Shown piece after piece: positions 24,681 to 33,955 of a stretch of 53,742 nucleotides of DNA. The stretch is from the NCBI GenBank assembly GCA_017511465.1, contig JAFWJU010000120.1, forward strand, positions 1-53,742. Reading direction: 5' to 3'. The stretch comes from Eggerthellaceae bacterium (GTDB lineage Bacteria > Actinomycetota > Coriobacteriia > Coriobacteriales > Eggerthellaceae). Within the stretch, counting starts at the first letter, position 1. Every line of letters starts with the position of its first letter. The notes below the pieces were generated by a model that did no database searches, had not been told where the DNA came from, and was given only the letters and a program-made list of their open reading frames with translations. The translations under genes and the position numbers were made by a program.

Positions 24681-25654
24681 GACACGCCCTCCACTGCCAA
24701 GGCGCGTCGCACAAGCACGATGCCGAGAACCTGCATGACGATTGCAACAGCTAGCAGCGCATACCCGAACGCACTCGAGAAGAACGGCGCAAGGAAACCG
24801 GGGCTTGCCAGCGAAAAAGCCGCGACCAGCAAGAACGGCATGATCACAACGATCCTGGCCGACAACTTCGCCTGGGCGGTCTGCACCCGAAGCGAGCGTT
24901 TGAGGGCAAGCTCTCCTTTTACGGTATCGCTTGCCGCTTCGATGACCTGCCGCATGGCGCCGCCCGTTTGATGCTGCACATCGAGCGCAACGGCGACGAA
25001 TGCAAGCTCGGATGCCTGGGATCCCTCCCGCAGCTCTTCGAGGGCCCGCTCGGCACTTCTGCCCACTTCGAGAACGTGGGCGCTGCGGGCGAATGTTTCG
25101 CCAAGCGGGCCGGGTACTTCCTTGGAAACCTGATCGAACGTCTGAAGCAGCGTATAGCCCGTACCCAGGCACGCCGCCATCGACTCCAGCGCTTCGGGCA
25201 CCGCCTCGCGCACTGCCTCTCGGCGTTTGTCGTGAGCATGGCCTGCAATTGTCAGCAGGACTGCCAAGGCACAAGCCAGCATCGCCAACGCCGCAACGGG
25301 GCTTGCTGCCGCAATGCCCGACACCGCCGCCAAAACCGCAAGGGCCACAACCGCCGTGGAGCCGAGCGATTCGCGCGTTGCAGCCATGCCGTGCTCGGCG
25401 CACGACACAACGCCTTCGTCGAGCGCGTCGGCCACAATACGAAGCCTCCCTACCAGGGCCACGACGCGTGCGGCACACGGAAAACCATTGCGCAAGCGCC
25501 ACGCTATAAGCCCGCTTGCCGAAAGCGAATCACCCTGCGCGGTCATGGACGCCTGGCGCCCTCGCAGTGTTGCCGCTATCGATTGGGTTGCGGCGAACGC
25601 GCACGTGAAAGCCAGGAGGGCTCCCGTCATTCCAACGAGCAGGCGCGCTTCCAT
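24677..25654 (-). CDS. tadB: Tad pilus inner-membrane platform protein TadB
   Basis: A 325-residue T2SSF-domain membrane protein. Two hydrophobic regions lie near residues 95-145 and a closing pair at FLLVAAFSLASPGFLAPFF and LLAVAIVMQVLGIVLV. EAVPEALESMAACLGTGYTLLQTF and GGAMRQVIEAASDTVKGELAL are typical TadB cytoplasmic motifs. ATG 25654 has a near-perfect AGGAGG six bases upstream and is therefore preferred over ATG 25630, which would give an ATGA overlap with tadA; the chosen start overlaps tadA by 28 bases. Confidence 0.9.
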   Translation of the reverse strand: MEARLLVGMTGALLAFTCAFAATQSIAATLRGRQASMTAQGDSLSASGLIAWRLRNGFPCAARVVALVGRLRIVADALDEGVVSCAEHGMAATRESLGSTAVVALAVLAAVSGIAAASPVAALAMLACALAVLLTIAGHAHDKRREAVREAVPEALESMAACLGTGYTLLQTFDQVSKEVPGPLGETFARSAHVLEVGRSAERALEELREGSQASELAFVAVALDVQHQTGGAMRQVIEAASDTVKGELALKRSLRVQTAQAKLSARIVVIMPFLLVAAFSLASPGFLAPFFSSAFGYALLAVAIVMQVLGIVLVRRALAVEGVS

Positions 25655-26946
25655 GCGGCCACCTCCTCTTCGCTCGCCACTTCGACGATCGGCAACTCGC
25701 CCACCCATGCGGGACAGCCGACCCATATGCCTGCGTCGGCGCCGAGGCCCCTCTCGTAGTGGGAAACCGCCTGGCACCTGCACGTTGTCGAGTCGAACGT
25801 CAGCGACACCACGTCCGAAACGAACCTGCTTCCATCAAGGGCGCGCCTTGTTTGCACGACGAGGTCTATGGCACTCGCGATATTGGCCTCGATCACGTCA
25901 ACCGGCAGTTCGGCTGCATAGCGCACCATTGTCGTGAGACGCGAAACCGACTCAGCTGGCGAATTCGCATGAAGCGTGGTCAGCGAGCCCTCGTGTCCCG
26001 TGTTCATGGCAGTCAACATGTCGAGCGCTTCCTCACCCCGGCATTCCCCAACCACTATGCGGTCGGGGCGCATGCGCAATGAGTTGATGACCAGCTGGCG
26101 TATCGTGATTTCACCTGTCCCCTCGGCGTTTTGCGGACGGGCTTCGAGGCGGGCAACGTCGGGGTGTTCGAAGAACCGGAGCTCGGCGGAATCCTCGATC
26201 GTGACAATGCGCTCGTCGGAGGGGATCTCATAGGACAAGGCATTCAACAGTGTGGTTTTCCCCGATCCGGTTCCGCCGACGACGGCGATGCTCTTGCGGG
26301 CCTTCACAGCCCAAGACAGAAAAGATCTCACGGACCCTTCGACCGAGCCCGATTCTTCCATTTCCCCAAGCGTTATCACGTGCCGCGAGAACTTGCGAAT
26401 GGTGATATAGGGGCCGTCGACCCCCACGGGAGGAACGACTATGTTCACGCGATGGCCTTGGGGAAGCCTTGCGTTGACGATTGGCGATGACTCGTCGATA
26501 CGCCTCCCGATCGGACCGAGGATGCGGTCGATGAGCGCTCGCAAATCTCCCGGGTCGGTAAAACGGCGGTCTGTTTGCACGAGCTTGCCATCCCTCTCGA
26601 AGAGCACCTCGTCGGGACCGTTGACGATGACCTCGGTGATCGACTCGTCTGCTATGAGGTCTTCGAGCAGGCCGAAGCCGAAGATGGCATCGATTGCCTG
26701 CATGACAAGCCTGCTTTGGGTGGCACCGTCAACGCTCGCCCATGTCGCACCTTCGAAAATGCGCCGACATGCGCTGCGCACTTCGTTGCGCGCACGCTCG
26801 GGATTATCTTGCGCGTAGCGCGCCAGCTCGTCGACCGACACGAGGTCTCTCATCTGTCTCTTGAGGGCAATGAGCAAATCGCCGTCTGTCGTGGAAGTTG
26901 CCTGCGCGGCATTGCCGGCCAAGCGCACGCGTTCGGAAAGCGTCAT
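25627..26946 (-). CDS. tadA: Tad/CpaF secretion ATPase
   Basis: A 439-residue type II/IV secretion ATPase that powers pilus assembly. The N-terminal regulatory part contains [20 protein letters not shown]. The catalytic core has Walker [17 protein letters not shown], the Asp box ([12 protein letters not shown]), Walker B-like [20 protein letters not shown] and the His box [17 protein letters not shown]. All catalytic features appear intact. Start ATG 26946 overlaps the tadZ stop as ATGA. It acts at the cytoplasmic face with TadB and TadC. Confidence 0.95.
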   Translation of the reverse strand: MTLSERVRLAGNAAQATSTTDGDLLIALKRQMRDLVSVDELARYAQDNPERARNEVRSACRRIFEGATWASVDGATQSRLVMQAIDAIFGFGLLEDLIADESITEVIVNGPDEVLFERDGKLVQTDRRFTDPGDLRALIDRILGPIGRRIDESSPIVNARLPQGHRVNIVVPPVGVDGPYITIRKFSRHVITLGEMEESGSVEGSVRSFLSWAVKARKSIAVVGGTGSGKTTLLNALSYEIPSDERIVTIEDSAELRFFEHPDVARLEARPQNAEGTGEITIRQLVINSLRMRPDRIVVGECRGEEALDMLTAMNTGHEGSLTTLHANSPAESVSRLTTMVRYAAELPVDVIEANIASAIDLVVQTRRALDGSRFVSDVVSLTFDSTTCRCQAVSHYERGLGADAGIWVGCPAWVGELPIVEVASEEEVAAWKRACSLE

Positions 26947-28172
26947 GCGCCCCACCCCTTGCGCCGGCTGGCGGAGCGCCCGCGCCTCTTGGACGGGCGG
27001 GCGCTGTCAGCCACCTCGGGAACGCCGCCGGCTTGCTTTGCTTCGCCGGGCAAAAGTTGGCTCATCACGTGTTCGAGGCTGATGCAAAAATCGTTTCGGG
27101 ATTCGAAAAGCTCGCCCACCGACCCGCTGCTGAGAAAATCCTCTACGTCTCGTCCCCCGTCTTTCAGCTCAAACACGGGCGCACCCTGTAGGGCGCACGA
27201 AACGTCAATGGACGTAAGCGGCGCGTTCTTCGAACAGCGGTTCACGGCAAGCTGGAACGGCCCCGAGGCGATACCGCATCGGGCGCACAGTTCAAGCGCA
27301 TGCCGGCACGCGCGAATAGACGAGGCACGCTGGTCTATGAGGAACAGCGCCGCCGAGCAGCGCTCAAGCAAAGCCGCGTGCTGTTCGGCCCACGCCGCTC
27401 CCGTATTGGCTACGATGACGTCGAAAGAAGGCGAAACGCTTTCGAGCAGGCCGGGGATTCCGTGTACCACGCTTTCCGCCGCTTCGAGACGCGCAGGAGC
27501 CGCGAGCACGGCAAACCCGGGATTGCGGAGCAGCTCGCGCTCGAGCTTGTCCGGGTGGGCAATGGCCTCGTCAATTGCAAGCGCGTTGTCGGCGCCCGCC
27601 AATACGGCGACATCGCCGAATTGCAGGTCGTAGTCGAGAAGCAGCGTCCTGAAGCCCATGGCGTGTGCAATATGGGCACCCACAACCGACACACTGCTCT
27701 TGCCCGCACCACCGCTCCCGCTTACAACGGGCAAGAGAAACGCGCGTCTCGCATTAACAGGTGACCGAACATCATCTGGCATGTAGCCCGCGACGTCAGT
27801 TGAGGCGGCAAAGCGCTTCTTGGCGTTTGAATAGCAGCGGACGAAAGAAGGGCCATCCACAACCTCGTCGATCAAGGCCGTATGCGCCCGGCTGCAGAGC
27901 GACCCGCACCTTTCGAACGCGATGAGCTTTACCTTTAGGCTTGGCCTGTCCGCCTTAAGCGTTGCGGCGAGGTTAATGGGCTCGACATCGTTGCTTGACA
28001 CAACCCACGCCTCGCCAAAGGATTCGTCAACCGAAAGCGCTTTTCTCGCATCTTCGCCCGAAACGAACACGCCAAGCCAATCCCGAGACTCGAACCTTTC
28101 GCCATCGAGGCCAATGGTCTCGGGGTTTTGACGCGTTGCCTCGTCGAGGCACAGCGCGATACGGGCTCCCAT
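26943..28172 (-). CDS. tadZ: CpaE/TadZ-like MinD/ParA-family localisation protein
   Basis: A 409-residue protein. The first 150 residues form a receiver-like or degenerate domain (DWLGVFVSGEDARKAL). The rest is a MinD/ParA-type ATPase with the deviant Walker A GSGGAGKSS, then LLLDYDLQFGDVAVLAG and SFDVIVANTGAAWAE. TadZ/CpaE marks the pole where the pilus machine assembles. The C terminus is basic (SKRRGRSASRRKG). Start ATG 28172 overlaps the cpaB stop by one base (TAATG); the longer frame to 28751 lies within cpaB. Confidence 0.9.
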   Translation of the reverse strand: MGARIALCLDEATRQNPETIGLDGERFESRDWLGVFVSGEDARKALSVDESFGEAWVVSSNDVEPINLAATLKADRPSLKVKLIAFERCGSLCSRAHTALIDEVVDGPSFVRCYSNAKKRFAASTDVAGYMPDDVRSPVNARRAFLLPVVSGSGGAGKSSVSVVGAHIAHAMGFRTLLLDYDLQFGDVAVLAGADNALAIDEAIAHPDKLERELLRNPGFAVLAAPARLEAAESVVHGIPGLLESVSPSFDVIVANTGAAWAEQHAALLERCSAALFLIDQRASSIRACRHALELCARCGIASGPFQLAVNRCSKNAPLTSIDVSCALQGAPVFELKDGGRDVEDFLSSGSVGELFESRNDFCISLEHVMSQLLPGEAKQAGGVPEVADSARPSKRRGRSASRRKGWGA

Positions 28173-28969
28173 TATTTGCCCTCCTTCTTTGAGGAGGCGG
28201 AAGATGACGCGCTTGTCGAAGACGACGTTGCCGAGGCGGAAGCCGACGAGGCGGAAGAGGCTGTCTTTGATGAAGACGAAGCGGCGCTCGAAGCTGACGA
28301 GGCAGAAGCTTCTTGCTTTTCTTGTTTTTCCTCGGCGCCCGGCAGCACGAAGTAAAGGCTTGTCTTGTTCGAAGCCGCGATGATTTCCTGAACCTTGTCG
28401 GGGGCGACAGCTAACGTGACCCAACCCGATTCGGCCGGGACGAGGGAGCCGCCGTCCCCGACAGACGTTGCGAGAACCAAAACGGATCGGGCTATCGCCG
28501 ACGTGGTCGTGTCGCCCGACGAATACACGTCGACGCTCATTCCCGGGCGAATGGCCCCGCCCACAGCCTGGACAGCTTTGGCGGGAACACTGACCGCCTC
28601 TTTCCCTGCGGGCACGTCGAGCGAATCCCGAGCGCTTTCGAACCTCTTGGCCGAAACGACCTCGCCTTTGAGGATTGAAGAAGTAGCTGTTTTCCCCACC
28701 ACGTCCCCGCTCGATTGCAACGCCCCTTCGGGCAAAAGGTCGGCCACCCACAGCTTTGTCTCAACTGCGGAAAGGTCGACGCGCTCGCCCATCGCAATGT
28801 CTCGCGTTGCAACGCACACTTCAACCTGCTCGCCGCCATACCGTGCCAGCGCCTCGGCTCGCGCGGCGTCAGCCTGGCCTTGCACGCTGATCATGAAGGC
28901 CGCCACGCATGCCGCGCATGCAATCCCGCATGCAACCGCGATGATCGTCATTCGCTTTTGCCTTATCAC
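28172..28969 (-). CDS. cpaB: CpaB/RcpC-like pilus assembly protein with a Ser/Ala-rich tail
   Basis: A 265-residue protein with one N-terminal membrane span (MTIIAVACGIACAACVAAFM) and an extracytoplasmic SAF domain (VCVATRDIAMGERVDLSAVE). A conserved RPGMSVDVYSSGDTTTS region follows. The last 50 residues are almost only serine, alanine and threonine with a few lysines, an unusual low-complexity tail that may span the cell wall or be glycosylated. The start is GTG 28969, chosen for AGGAGG seven bases upstream; the frame is open to 29116. It is the first gene of the Tad operon. Confidence 0.85.
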   Translation of the reverse strand: MIRQKRMTIIAVACGIACAACVAAFMISVQGQADAARAEALARYGGEQVEVCVATRDIAMGERVDLSAVETKLWVADLLPEGALQSSGDVVGKTATSSILKGEVVSAKRFESARDSLDVPAGKEAVSVPAKAVQAVGGAIRPGMSVDVYSSGDTTTSAIARSVLVLATSVGDGGSLVPAESGWVTLAVAPDKVQEIIAASNKTSLYFVLPGAEEKQEKQEASASSASSAASSSSKTASSASSASASATSSSTSASSSASSKKEGK

Positions 28970-28984
28970 GCAATCGCCTCCTGA

Positions 28985-29034
28985 GCGTTGACCGATGTGA
29001 CTTGGCATTATCCGCAGGAACCGCTGCCGGGTAA
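28985..29034 (-). promoter_or_regulatory. Structured leader or operator region of the Tad operon
   Basis: On the minus strand GACGUGGCUU pairs with AAGUCACAUC about 30 nt later (wobbles allowed), enclosing a second small hairpin (GCAG/CUGC). It ends about 25 nt before the cpaB GTG. A GATAAT within it could instead be the operon's -10. Another hairpin (CGCGGUU..AAGCCGCG) lies just upstream. It matches no riboswitch I recognise. The rest of the gap to tRNA-Val (29035-29174) shows nothing else supportable. Confidence 0.35.
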
Positions 29035-29174
29035 GCCACGTCGAATCGCGGCTTTTTCGCAACCGCGCATCGCAAAACCCCCTGAAAACACGCCGTTTGC
29101 CACGAAAACCTTTCAAGAAAGGAGCGAAGATGCGCCGACCAAACGATTTGACGCCTCATGTCGCACTTTGCGAA

Positions 29175-29203
29175 TTGCGATTTCCCCGCAGTTGTGGCAA
29201 GAT
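29175..29203 (+). promoter_or_regulatory. Promoter of tRNA-Val
   Basis: TTGCGA, 17-bp spacer, CAAGAT preceded by TGG (extended -10). The tRNA begins about 24 bases downstream. Confidence 0.5.
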
Positions 29204-29226
29204 TGTCCACGCCCAAAACGGGACAA

Positions 29227-29301
29227 GGCCGGTTGGCGCAGCGGGAGCGCAGGTGCCTTACAAGCACAAGGTCACAAGTTCAAATCTTGTACCGGCCACC
29301 A
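29227..29301 (+). tRNA. tRNA-Val (anticodon UAC)
   Basis: Acceptor GGCCGGT / ACCGGCC, D arm GCGC..GCGC, anticodon arm GGTGC-CTTACAA-GCACA with anticodon TAC (one mismatch at the base of the stem). The T arm is ACAAG-TTCAAAT-CTTGT, the discriminator is A and CCA is encoded at 29299-29301. Confidence 0.95.
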
Positions 29302-29310
29302 AAAACAAGA

Positions 29311-29340
29311 GGACCCCGGATTTATCCGGGGTCCTTTCTT
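29311..29340 (+). terminator. Bidirectional terminator between tRNA-Val and tatA
   Basis: Perfect 10-bp stem GGACCCCGGA / TCCGGGGTCC with loop TTTA, followed by TTTCTTTT rightward. Leftward it is followed by TCTTGTTTTT, so it can end both tRNA-Val and tatA transcripts. Confidence 0.9.
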
Positions 29341-29359
29341 TTCCTTTATGCCGCTTTGC

Positions 29360-29806
29360 CTATTCGGCTGCGGGCTCTTCGGGCTCGGCAGCTTCTTCGG
29401 TATCGGCCTTTTTCCTCACGACGCGCTTGACCACCTTGCGGGGAGCGTCGCCCGACGCCTCTGCGGCGGCCTCGGCCGCCTCTTGCGCTTCGGCGACTAT
29501 CTCCTGCGCCTTGTCGATAACGGTGTTTTCCGTTTCCTCGACGGCTTCTTCGGCAACGTCGACAGTCTTTTCGACCGGCTGCTCGTCTTCGAACTGAACT
29601 TCGACGGGCGCTTCGGCCTGGGCCTCTTCTGCTTCGGGCTTGCCCTCTTCGACCTTCTTCTTGCCTGATTGCATGCCCTCTCGCAGGCTGCTGACCGACC
29701 TGCCGATGGCCTTGCCCAGTTTCGGCAGGTTCTTCGGCCCGAAGATGACCAGGATCACTATCAGGATGATGACGAACTCGAATCCGCCCATTCCGAGGAA
29801 TTTCAC
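29360..29806 (-). CDS. tatA: Sec-independent translocase component TatA with a long acidic tail
   Basis: A 148-residue TatA-family protein. The N-terminal helix (FEFVIILIVILVIFGPKNLP) has the FGP hinge leading into the amphipathic helix KLGKAIGRSVSSLREGM. TatA oligomers line the twin-arginine export pore. After residue 50 comes a long Glu/Ala-rich segment ending in a basic patch (RKVVKRVVRKK) and more acidic residues, about 60 residues longer than E. coli TatA. The start is GTG 29806 with AAGGAG five bases upstream. No tatC in the window. Confidence 0.9.
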   Translation of the reverse strand: MKFLGMGGFEFVIILIVILVIFGPKNLPKLGKAIGRSVSSLREGMQSGKKKVEEGKPEAEEAQAEAPVEVQFEDEQPVEKTVDVAEEAVEETENTVIDKAQEIVAEAQEAAEAAAEASGDAPRKVVKRVVRKKADTEEAAEPEEPAAE

Positions 29807-29849
29807 TGCTGCTCCTTAATGCTTGATGCGAGCCACTACCTTAACTGCG

Positions 29850-29877
29850 AGTTTACGCAATTTCCCACGCCGTTCAA
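29850..29877 (-). promoter_or_regulatory. Promoter of tatA
   Basis: Minus-strand TTGAAC, 16-bp spacer, TAAACT, about 44 bases before the GTG. A GC-rich inverted repeat without a U-tract (CCCCATCCGCGCGGATGAGG, about 29898-29917) separates it from the leuS stop. Confidence 0.5.
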
Positions 29878-29941
29878 GTAACCGTTTGCCCACATGCCCC
29901 ATCCGCGCGGATGAGGGGTCACTCGAAAATCGCTTCGTGCC

Positions 29942-32482
29942 TTATGCCACGATGTTGACCAAGCGGCCCTTCACGACAATCACCTTGCGGGGCTCCTTGC
30001 CGGTGAGCGCGTTGCTGACGGCTGCCAGCGCGGCTTCGCGGATGGCGTCCTCTTCGGCATCGGCGGCGACCATGATCTTGGCCTTCACCTTGCCGTTCAC
30101 CTGTACGGCAAGCTCGACCTCGTCGGCTTTCGCCAATTCGGGGTCGAATTCGGGCCATGGCTGGTCGTGTACCGAGTCTTCGTGGTCAAGAGCGTCGTGC
30201 CACAGCTCCTCGGACCAATGCGGGACGATGGGGGCCATGAGCTTGACGATGGTCTCGGCCACGTCGCGGCAGAGCGGTCCGCCCGTTTCGCAGTTGACGC
30301 GATGCTCGGCGGGCTTCAGGCGCAGGAACGCGGCGGTCGTATTGGCCAGCTCCATGATGGCGGCCAGCGCCGTGTTGAAGTTGTTGCGCTCGACGTCGGC
30401 CGTGACCTTGCCAACGACGCGATGACGCTCGCGCTTCATGGCCATGGCGTTCGCGTGCGCTTCATCGGCAGCTGCCTCTGGGTCGTACAGCGTCTTGTCT
30501 TCGGCTTTGCCGACCAGGTCGTACACGATGCGCCACAGGCGGTTGAGGAACTTGTAGATGCCGGCCAGGCCGTCTTCGTTCCACAGCTTTTCCTTGTCGG
30601 GCGGGCCCATGAACAGCATGGCGGCGCGCACGGCATCGGCGCCGTATTCGGCGATCATGTCCTCGGGCGACACGACGTTGCCCTTCGACTTGCTCATGAC
30701 CTCGCCCTTTGAGTCGAGCACCATGCCCTGGCACAGCAGGTTGGTGAACGGCTCGTCGAAATCGAGCAGCCCCATATCGCGCAGGACCTTGGTGAAGAAG
30801 CGGCTGTACAGCAGGTGCAGGATGGCATGCTCGATGCCGCCGATGTACTGGTCGACGGGCATCCAGCGGTTGGCCTTGTCGGACGCGAACGGCGCCGTTT
30901 CGTTATGCGGGTCGGTGTAGCGCAGGTAATACCAGCTACTGCACGTGAACGTGTCCATCGTGTCGGTTTCGCGACGCGCCTCGCCACCGCACTTGGGGCA
31001 GGTGCACTTCGCAAAGCCCTCGTGCGTGGCCAGCGTCTCGCCGGCGGCCAGATCGATGTCCTCGGGAAGGCGCACGGGTAAATCTTCCTCCGGCACGGGC
31101 ACAACGCCGCATTCCGGACAATGGATGGCGGGGATGGGGTTGCCCCAGTAGCGCTGACGAGAAATCAGCCAGTCGCGCAGGCGGAACTCGACCGTGCGAT
31201 GGCCGCGCCCAGAATCCTCGAGGAACTTGACCACAGCGTCCTCGCCGGGTGAGTGCTTGCCGCCCACGAGGCCCGTGAACTCGCCGGACTGCACGAGCGT
31301 GCCTTCGGCTTCCATGGCGCATTCCCAGTCGACCGTCGTGACCACGCGCGATTTCTCGTCGTTGAGCTTTTCGAACAGTGGGTCGTCGTCAGTCAGGATG
31401 ATGGGGATGATGGGCAGGTCGTATTTGCGGGCGAACTCGAAGTCGCGCTGGTCGCCGCACGGCACCGCCATGACCGCGCCCGTGCCGTAATCGGCCACGA
31501 CGTAGTCGGCTACCCATACGGGCACCTTCTCGTTGTTGATGGGGTTGATGACGTAACGGCCGGTGAACACGCCGTGCTTCTCGCGGTTGCCCTGAGCGCG
31601 CTCGACAGCCGACACCTTCTTGGCGGCTTCGGCGAACTCGAGCACTTCCTTTTCCTGCGGCAGCCCGGCCACCATCTTGGGCAGGTCCTTGTATTCGGGT
31701 GCCAGCACGAAGAACGAGCAGCCGAACAGCGTGTCGGCACGCGTGGTGAACACGGTGATGACCTCGTCGGTGCCCTCGAGCACGAAGTCGACGTTGGCGC
31801 CTTCGCTTCGGCCGATCCAGTTGGCCTGCTGCTGCTTGACGCGATCGGGCCAGCCCTGCAGCTGGTCAAGGTCGTCGAGCAGCTCTTGAGCGTAGTCGGT
31901 GATCTTGAAGTACCACTGCGTCAGGTCGCGTTTCTCTACTTCGGAATCGCAGCGCCAGCAGCGGCCCTCGATGACCTGCTCGTTGGCGAGCACGGTGGCG
32001 CAGCTAGGGCACCAGTTAACCGGCGAGTTGCGGCGTTCGACCAAGCCGCGCTCCCAGAACTTCAGGAAAATCCACTGGCCCCAGCGGTAGTACTCGGGAT
32101 CGCACGCCACTACCTTGCGGTCCCAGTCGTAGGAGAATCCCATGCGCTGGAAACTGGCTTGCTGCGTGGCGATGTTGGCGTACGTCCACTTGGCGGGATG
32201 ACTCTTGTGCTTGATGGCCGCGTTTTCCGCCGGCAGGCCGAACGCATCCCAGCCCATCGGGTGCAGCACGTCGAAGCCCTTCATGCGGCTGAAGCGGGCG
32301 ATCACGTCGCCGTACGTGTAGTTGCTGACATGCCCCATGTGGATATCGCCCGACGGATACGGGAACATCTCGAGCACGTATTTCTTGGGCTTGCTGCCGT
32401 CCTCGCGCACGGCATCCTGGTCGGTGTCGGCCCAAACGCGCTGCCAGCGCGGTTCTAGTTCATGCGGGGTGTATAGCTTCAT
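29942..32482 (-). CDS. leuS: Leucyl-tRNA synthetase
   Basis: Class I synthetase of 846 residues charging tRNA-Leu. The HIGH-type motif appears as [11 protein letters not shown] near residue 47, and KMSKS-type as [11 protein letters not shown] near 600. The connective/editing domain lies around 220-420 ([11 protein letters not shown]). Two CxxC pairs in the region around 450 and 490 (HCPECG, CPKCG) suggest zinc. A C-terminal anticodon domain closes with [11 protein letters not shown]. Start ATG 32482. No T-box is seen in its 40-nt leader. Confidence 0.97.
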   Translation of the reverse strand: MKLYTPHELEPRWQRVWADTDQDAVREDGSKPKKYVLEMFPYPSGDIHMGHVSNYTYGDVIARFSRMKGFDVLHPMGWDAFGLPAENAAIKHKSHPAKWTYANIATQQASFQRMGFSYDWDRKVVACDPEYYRWGQWIFLKFWERGLVERRNSPVNWCPSCATVLANEQVIEGRCWRCDSEVEKRDLTQWYFKITDYAQELLDDLDQLQGWPDRVKQQQANWIGRSEGANVDFVLEGTDEVITVFTTRADTLFGCSFFVLAPEYKDLPKMVAGLPQEKEVLEFAEAAKKVSAVERAQGNREKHGVFTGRYVINPINNEKVPVWVADYVVADYGTGAVMAVPCGDQRDFEFARKYDLPIIPIILTDDDPLFEKLNDEKSRVVTTVDWECAMEAEGTLVQSGEFTGLVGGKHSPGEDAVVKFLEDSGRGHRTVEFRLRDWLISRQRYWGNPIPAIHCPECGVVPVPEEDLPVRLPEDIDLAAGETLATHEGFAKCTCPKCGGEARRETDTMDTFTCSSWYYLRYTDPHNETAPFASDKANRWMPVDQYIGGIEHAILHLLYSRFFTKVLRDMGLLDFDEPFTNLLCQGMVLDSKGEVMSKSKGNVVSPEDMIAEYGADAVRAAMLFMGPPDKEKLWNEDGLAGIYKFLNRLWRIVYDLVGKAEDKTLYDPEAAADEAHANAMAMKRERHRVVGKVTADVERNNFNTALAAIMELANTTAAFLRLKPAEHRVNCETGGPLCRDVAETIVKLMAPIVPHWSEELWHDALDHEDSVHDQPWPEFDPELAKADEVELAVQVNGKVKAKIMVAADAEEDAIREAALAAVSNALTGKEPRKVIVVKGRLVNIVA

Positions 32483-32523
32483 ACGGAATACCTCGTCATC
32501 TTGGTCTTTAAGTCAACCCGTCT

Positions 32524-32545
32524 ATTATACAGGTGACTTACCTGT
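32524..32545 (-). promoter_or_regulatory. leuS promoter -10 with an adjoining palindrome
   Basis: Minus-strand TATAAT (32524-32529) directly abutting a perfect inverted repeat ACAGGT-aagtc-ACCTGT (32529-32545), which occupies the -10/-35 spacer. The position suits an operator; the regulator is unknown. Confidence 0.55.
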
Positions 32546-32572
32546 TGCGGCGCTTCATCGCGCGCTACATTC

Positions 32573-32581
32573 TGCTATAGT
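32573..32581 (+). promoter_or_regulatory. Extended -10 promoter of lysC
   Basis: TGCTATAGT, giving a leader of about 33 nt with AGGAA before the ATG. It is divergent from the leuS promoter 28 bp away. Confidence 0.55.
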
Positions 32582-32620
32582 TGTGCCCGCACGTTATACG
32601 CACGAACCAGGAAACGAACC

Positions 32621-33901
32621 ATGTCTTTAATCGTTTGCAAGTTCGGCGGCACGTCCGTTGCCTCGCCCGAGCGCATTCGCAACGTTGCGAAACGCCTTAT
32701 CAAGCGCAGGCAAGAAGGACACCAGGTCGTCGCCGTCGTGTCCGCCATGGGCAAGACTACCGACGAGTTGGTGGGCCTCGCCGCCGCCGTCAACCCCAAC
32801 CCGCCCACGCGCGAGATGGACCGCCTTCTTTCCACTGGCGAGCAAGTGAGCATGTCGCTTCTGGCCATGGCCATCGAGGCGCGCGGTTATTCGGCCATGA
32901 GCTTCACCGGACGCCAGGCGGGCATCGTCACCGACAACACCCACAACAAGGCGAAAATCGTCAGCGTTGACAGCAAGCGCATCCTCGACGCGCTCAACGA
33001 CGGCTATATCCCCGTGGTCGCGGGTTTTCAGGGCATCGACGAAAACGGCGATATCACCACGCTCGGCCGCGGCGGGTCCGACACGACCGCCGTTGCCGTG
33101 GCCTGGGGCATCGACGCCGACGTGTGCGAGATTTACTCCGACGTCGACGGCGTGTACTCGGCCGACCCGCGCGTGTGCCCGCATGCGCGCAAGCTCAGCG
33201 AAATCAGCTACGACGACATGCTTGAAATGTCCGCAGCCGGATCCGGCGTGCTGCAGATGCGCGCCGTCGAGTTCGCGCGCAAGTTCAACGTCGTCATTCA
33301 TTCGCGCTCGGCGTTCTCCGATGCCGAGGGCACGTACGTCAAGGAGGGCTGCGACATGATGGAAGAAGCCGTCATCACCGGCATCGCACATGATACGTCC
33401 GAAGTGAAAGTGACCATCCGCGGCGTGCCCGACGCCACGGGCGTTGCCGCCAAGCTGTTCAGCGCGCTTGCCGGCAACATGGTGAACACCGACATGATCA
33501 TCCAGAACGTCTCCCAGGACGGCGTGACCGACATCTCGTTCACGTGCCCCGGCGCCGACATCGGCCGCGCCAAGGAAACGCTCGCGCGTGTCGTTCCCGA
33601 AATCAGCGCACGCGAGGTCGCCATCGACGAGTCCATCGCCAAGGTGTCGCTTGTGGGCACCGGCATGAAATCTACCCCGGGCGTCGCGGCGCGCGCCTTC
33701 ACCGCACTCGGCGATGCGGGCATCAACATTCTGGCCATCTCGACGTCGCCCATTCGCCTCTCGATGGTCGTCGACGCAGGCCAGGCAGCCGAAGCGGTTC
33801 GGCAACTGCACACGGCTTTCGGGCTGGATTCCGAAGACGTCTTCGAGGAAACGCAGCTTTCCGCCGAGGAAATCGCCGCCAAGATGAACAAGGGCCGCTA
33901 A
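32621..33901 (+). CDS. lysC: Aspartate kinase
   Basis: A 426-residue aspartokinase, first step of the lysine, threonine, methionine and diaminopimelate pathway. The N-terminal KFGGTSVASPERI motif, the FTGRQAGI region and TTLGRGGSDTTAVA identify the amino-acid kinase fold. EIYSDVDGVYSADPR is the conserved aspartate-binding block. Two C-terminal ACT domains (VKVTIRGVPDATGVAAKLF, VSLVGTGMKSTPGVAARAF) imply feedback control by lysine and/or threonine. Length is typical of the actinobacterial alpha subunit; an internal beta start was not sought. A strong terminator follows. Confidence 0.96.
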   Translation: MSLIVCKFGGTSVASPERIRNVAKRLIKRRQEGHQVVAVVSAMGKTTDELVGLAAAVNPNPPTREMDRLLSTGEQVSMSLLAMAIEARGYSAMSFTGRQAGIVTDNTHNKAKIVSVDSKRILDALNDGYIPVVAGFQGIDENGDITTLGRGGSDTTAVAVAWGIDADVCEIYSDVDGVYSADPRVCPHARKLSEISYDDMLEMSAAGSGVLQMRAVEFARKFNVVIHSRSAFSDAEGTYVKEGCDMMEEAVITGIAHDTSEVKVTIRGVPDATGVAAKLFSALAGNMVNTDMIIQNVSQDGVTDISFTCPGADIGRAKETLARVVPEISAREVAIDESIAKVSLVGTGMKSTPGVAARAFTALGDAGINILAISTSPIRLSMVVDAGQAAEAVRQLHTAFGLDSEDVFEETQLSAEEIAAKMNKGR

Positions 33902-33917
33902 ACCCCAAGGGCCATGG

Positions 33918-33950
33918 AAGCGGAACACGGAACGTGTTCCGCTTTTTTAT
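33918..33950 (+). terminator. Rho-independent terminator of lysC
   Basis: Twelve-base-pair stem AAGCGGAACACG / CGTGTTCCGCTT, three-base loop, and a T-run at the 3' side. Confidence 0.92.
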
Positions 33951-33955
33951 TGCCG

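Noticed and set aside
28985..29060. A c-di-GMP riboswitch upstream of the Tad operon
   Set aside because: The plus strand contains GCCGGGTAAGCC, similar to the 3' part of c-di-GMP-I, but orientation is wrong and the GCAAAG core is missing.
29129..29226. Plus-strand ATG with AAAGGAG five bases upstream, before tRNA-Val
   Set aside because: The frame runs straight through the tRNA and its terminator; the tRNA promoter lies inside it.
32483..32523. T-box leader for leuS
   Set aside because: The leader is only about 40 nt and has no specifier loop or antiterminator bulge.
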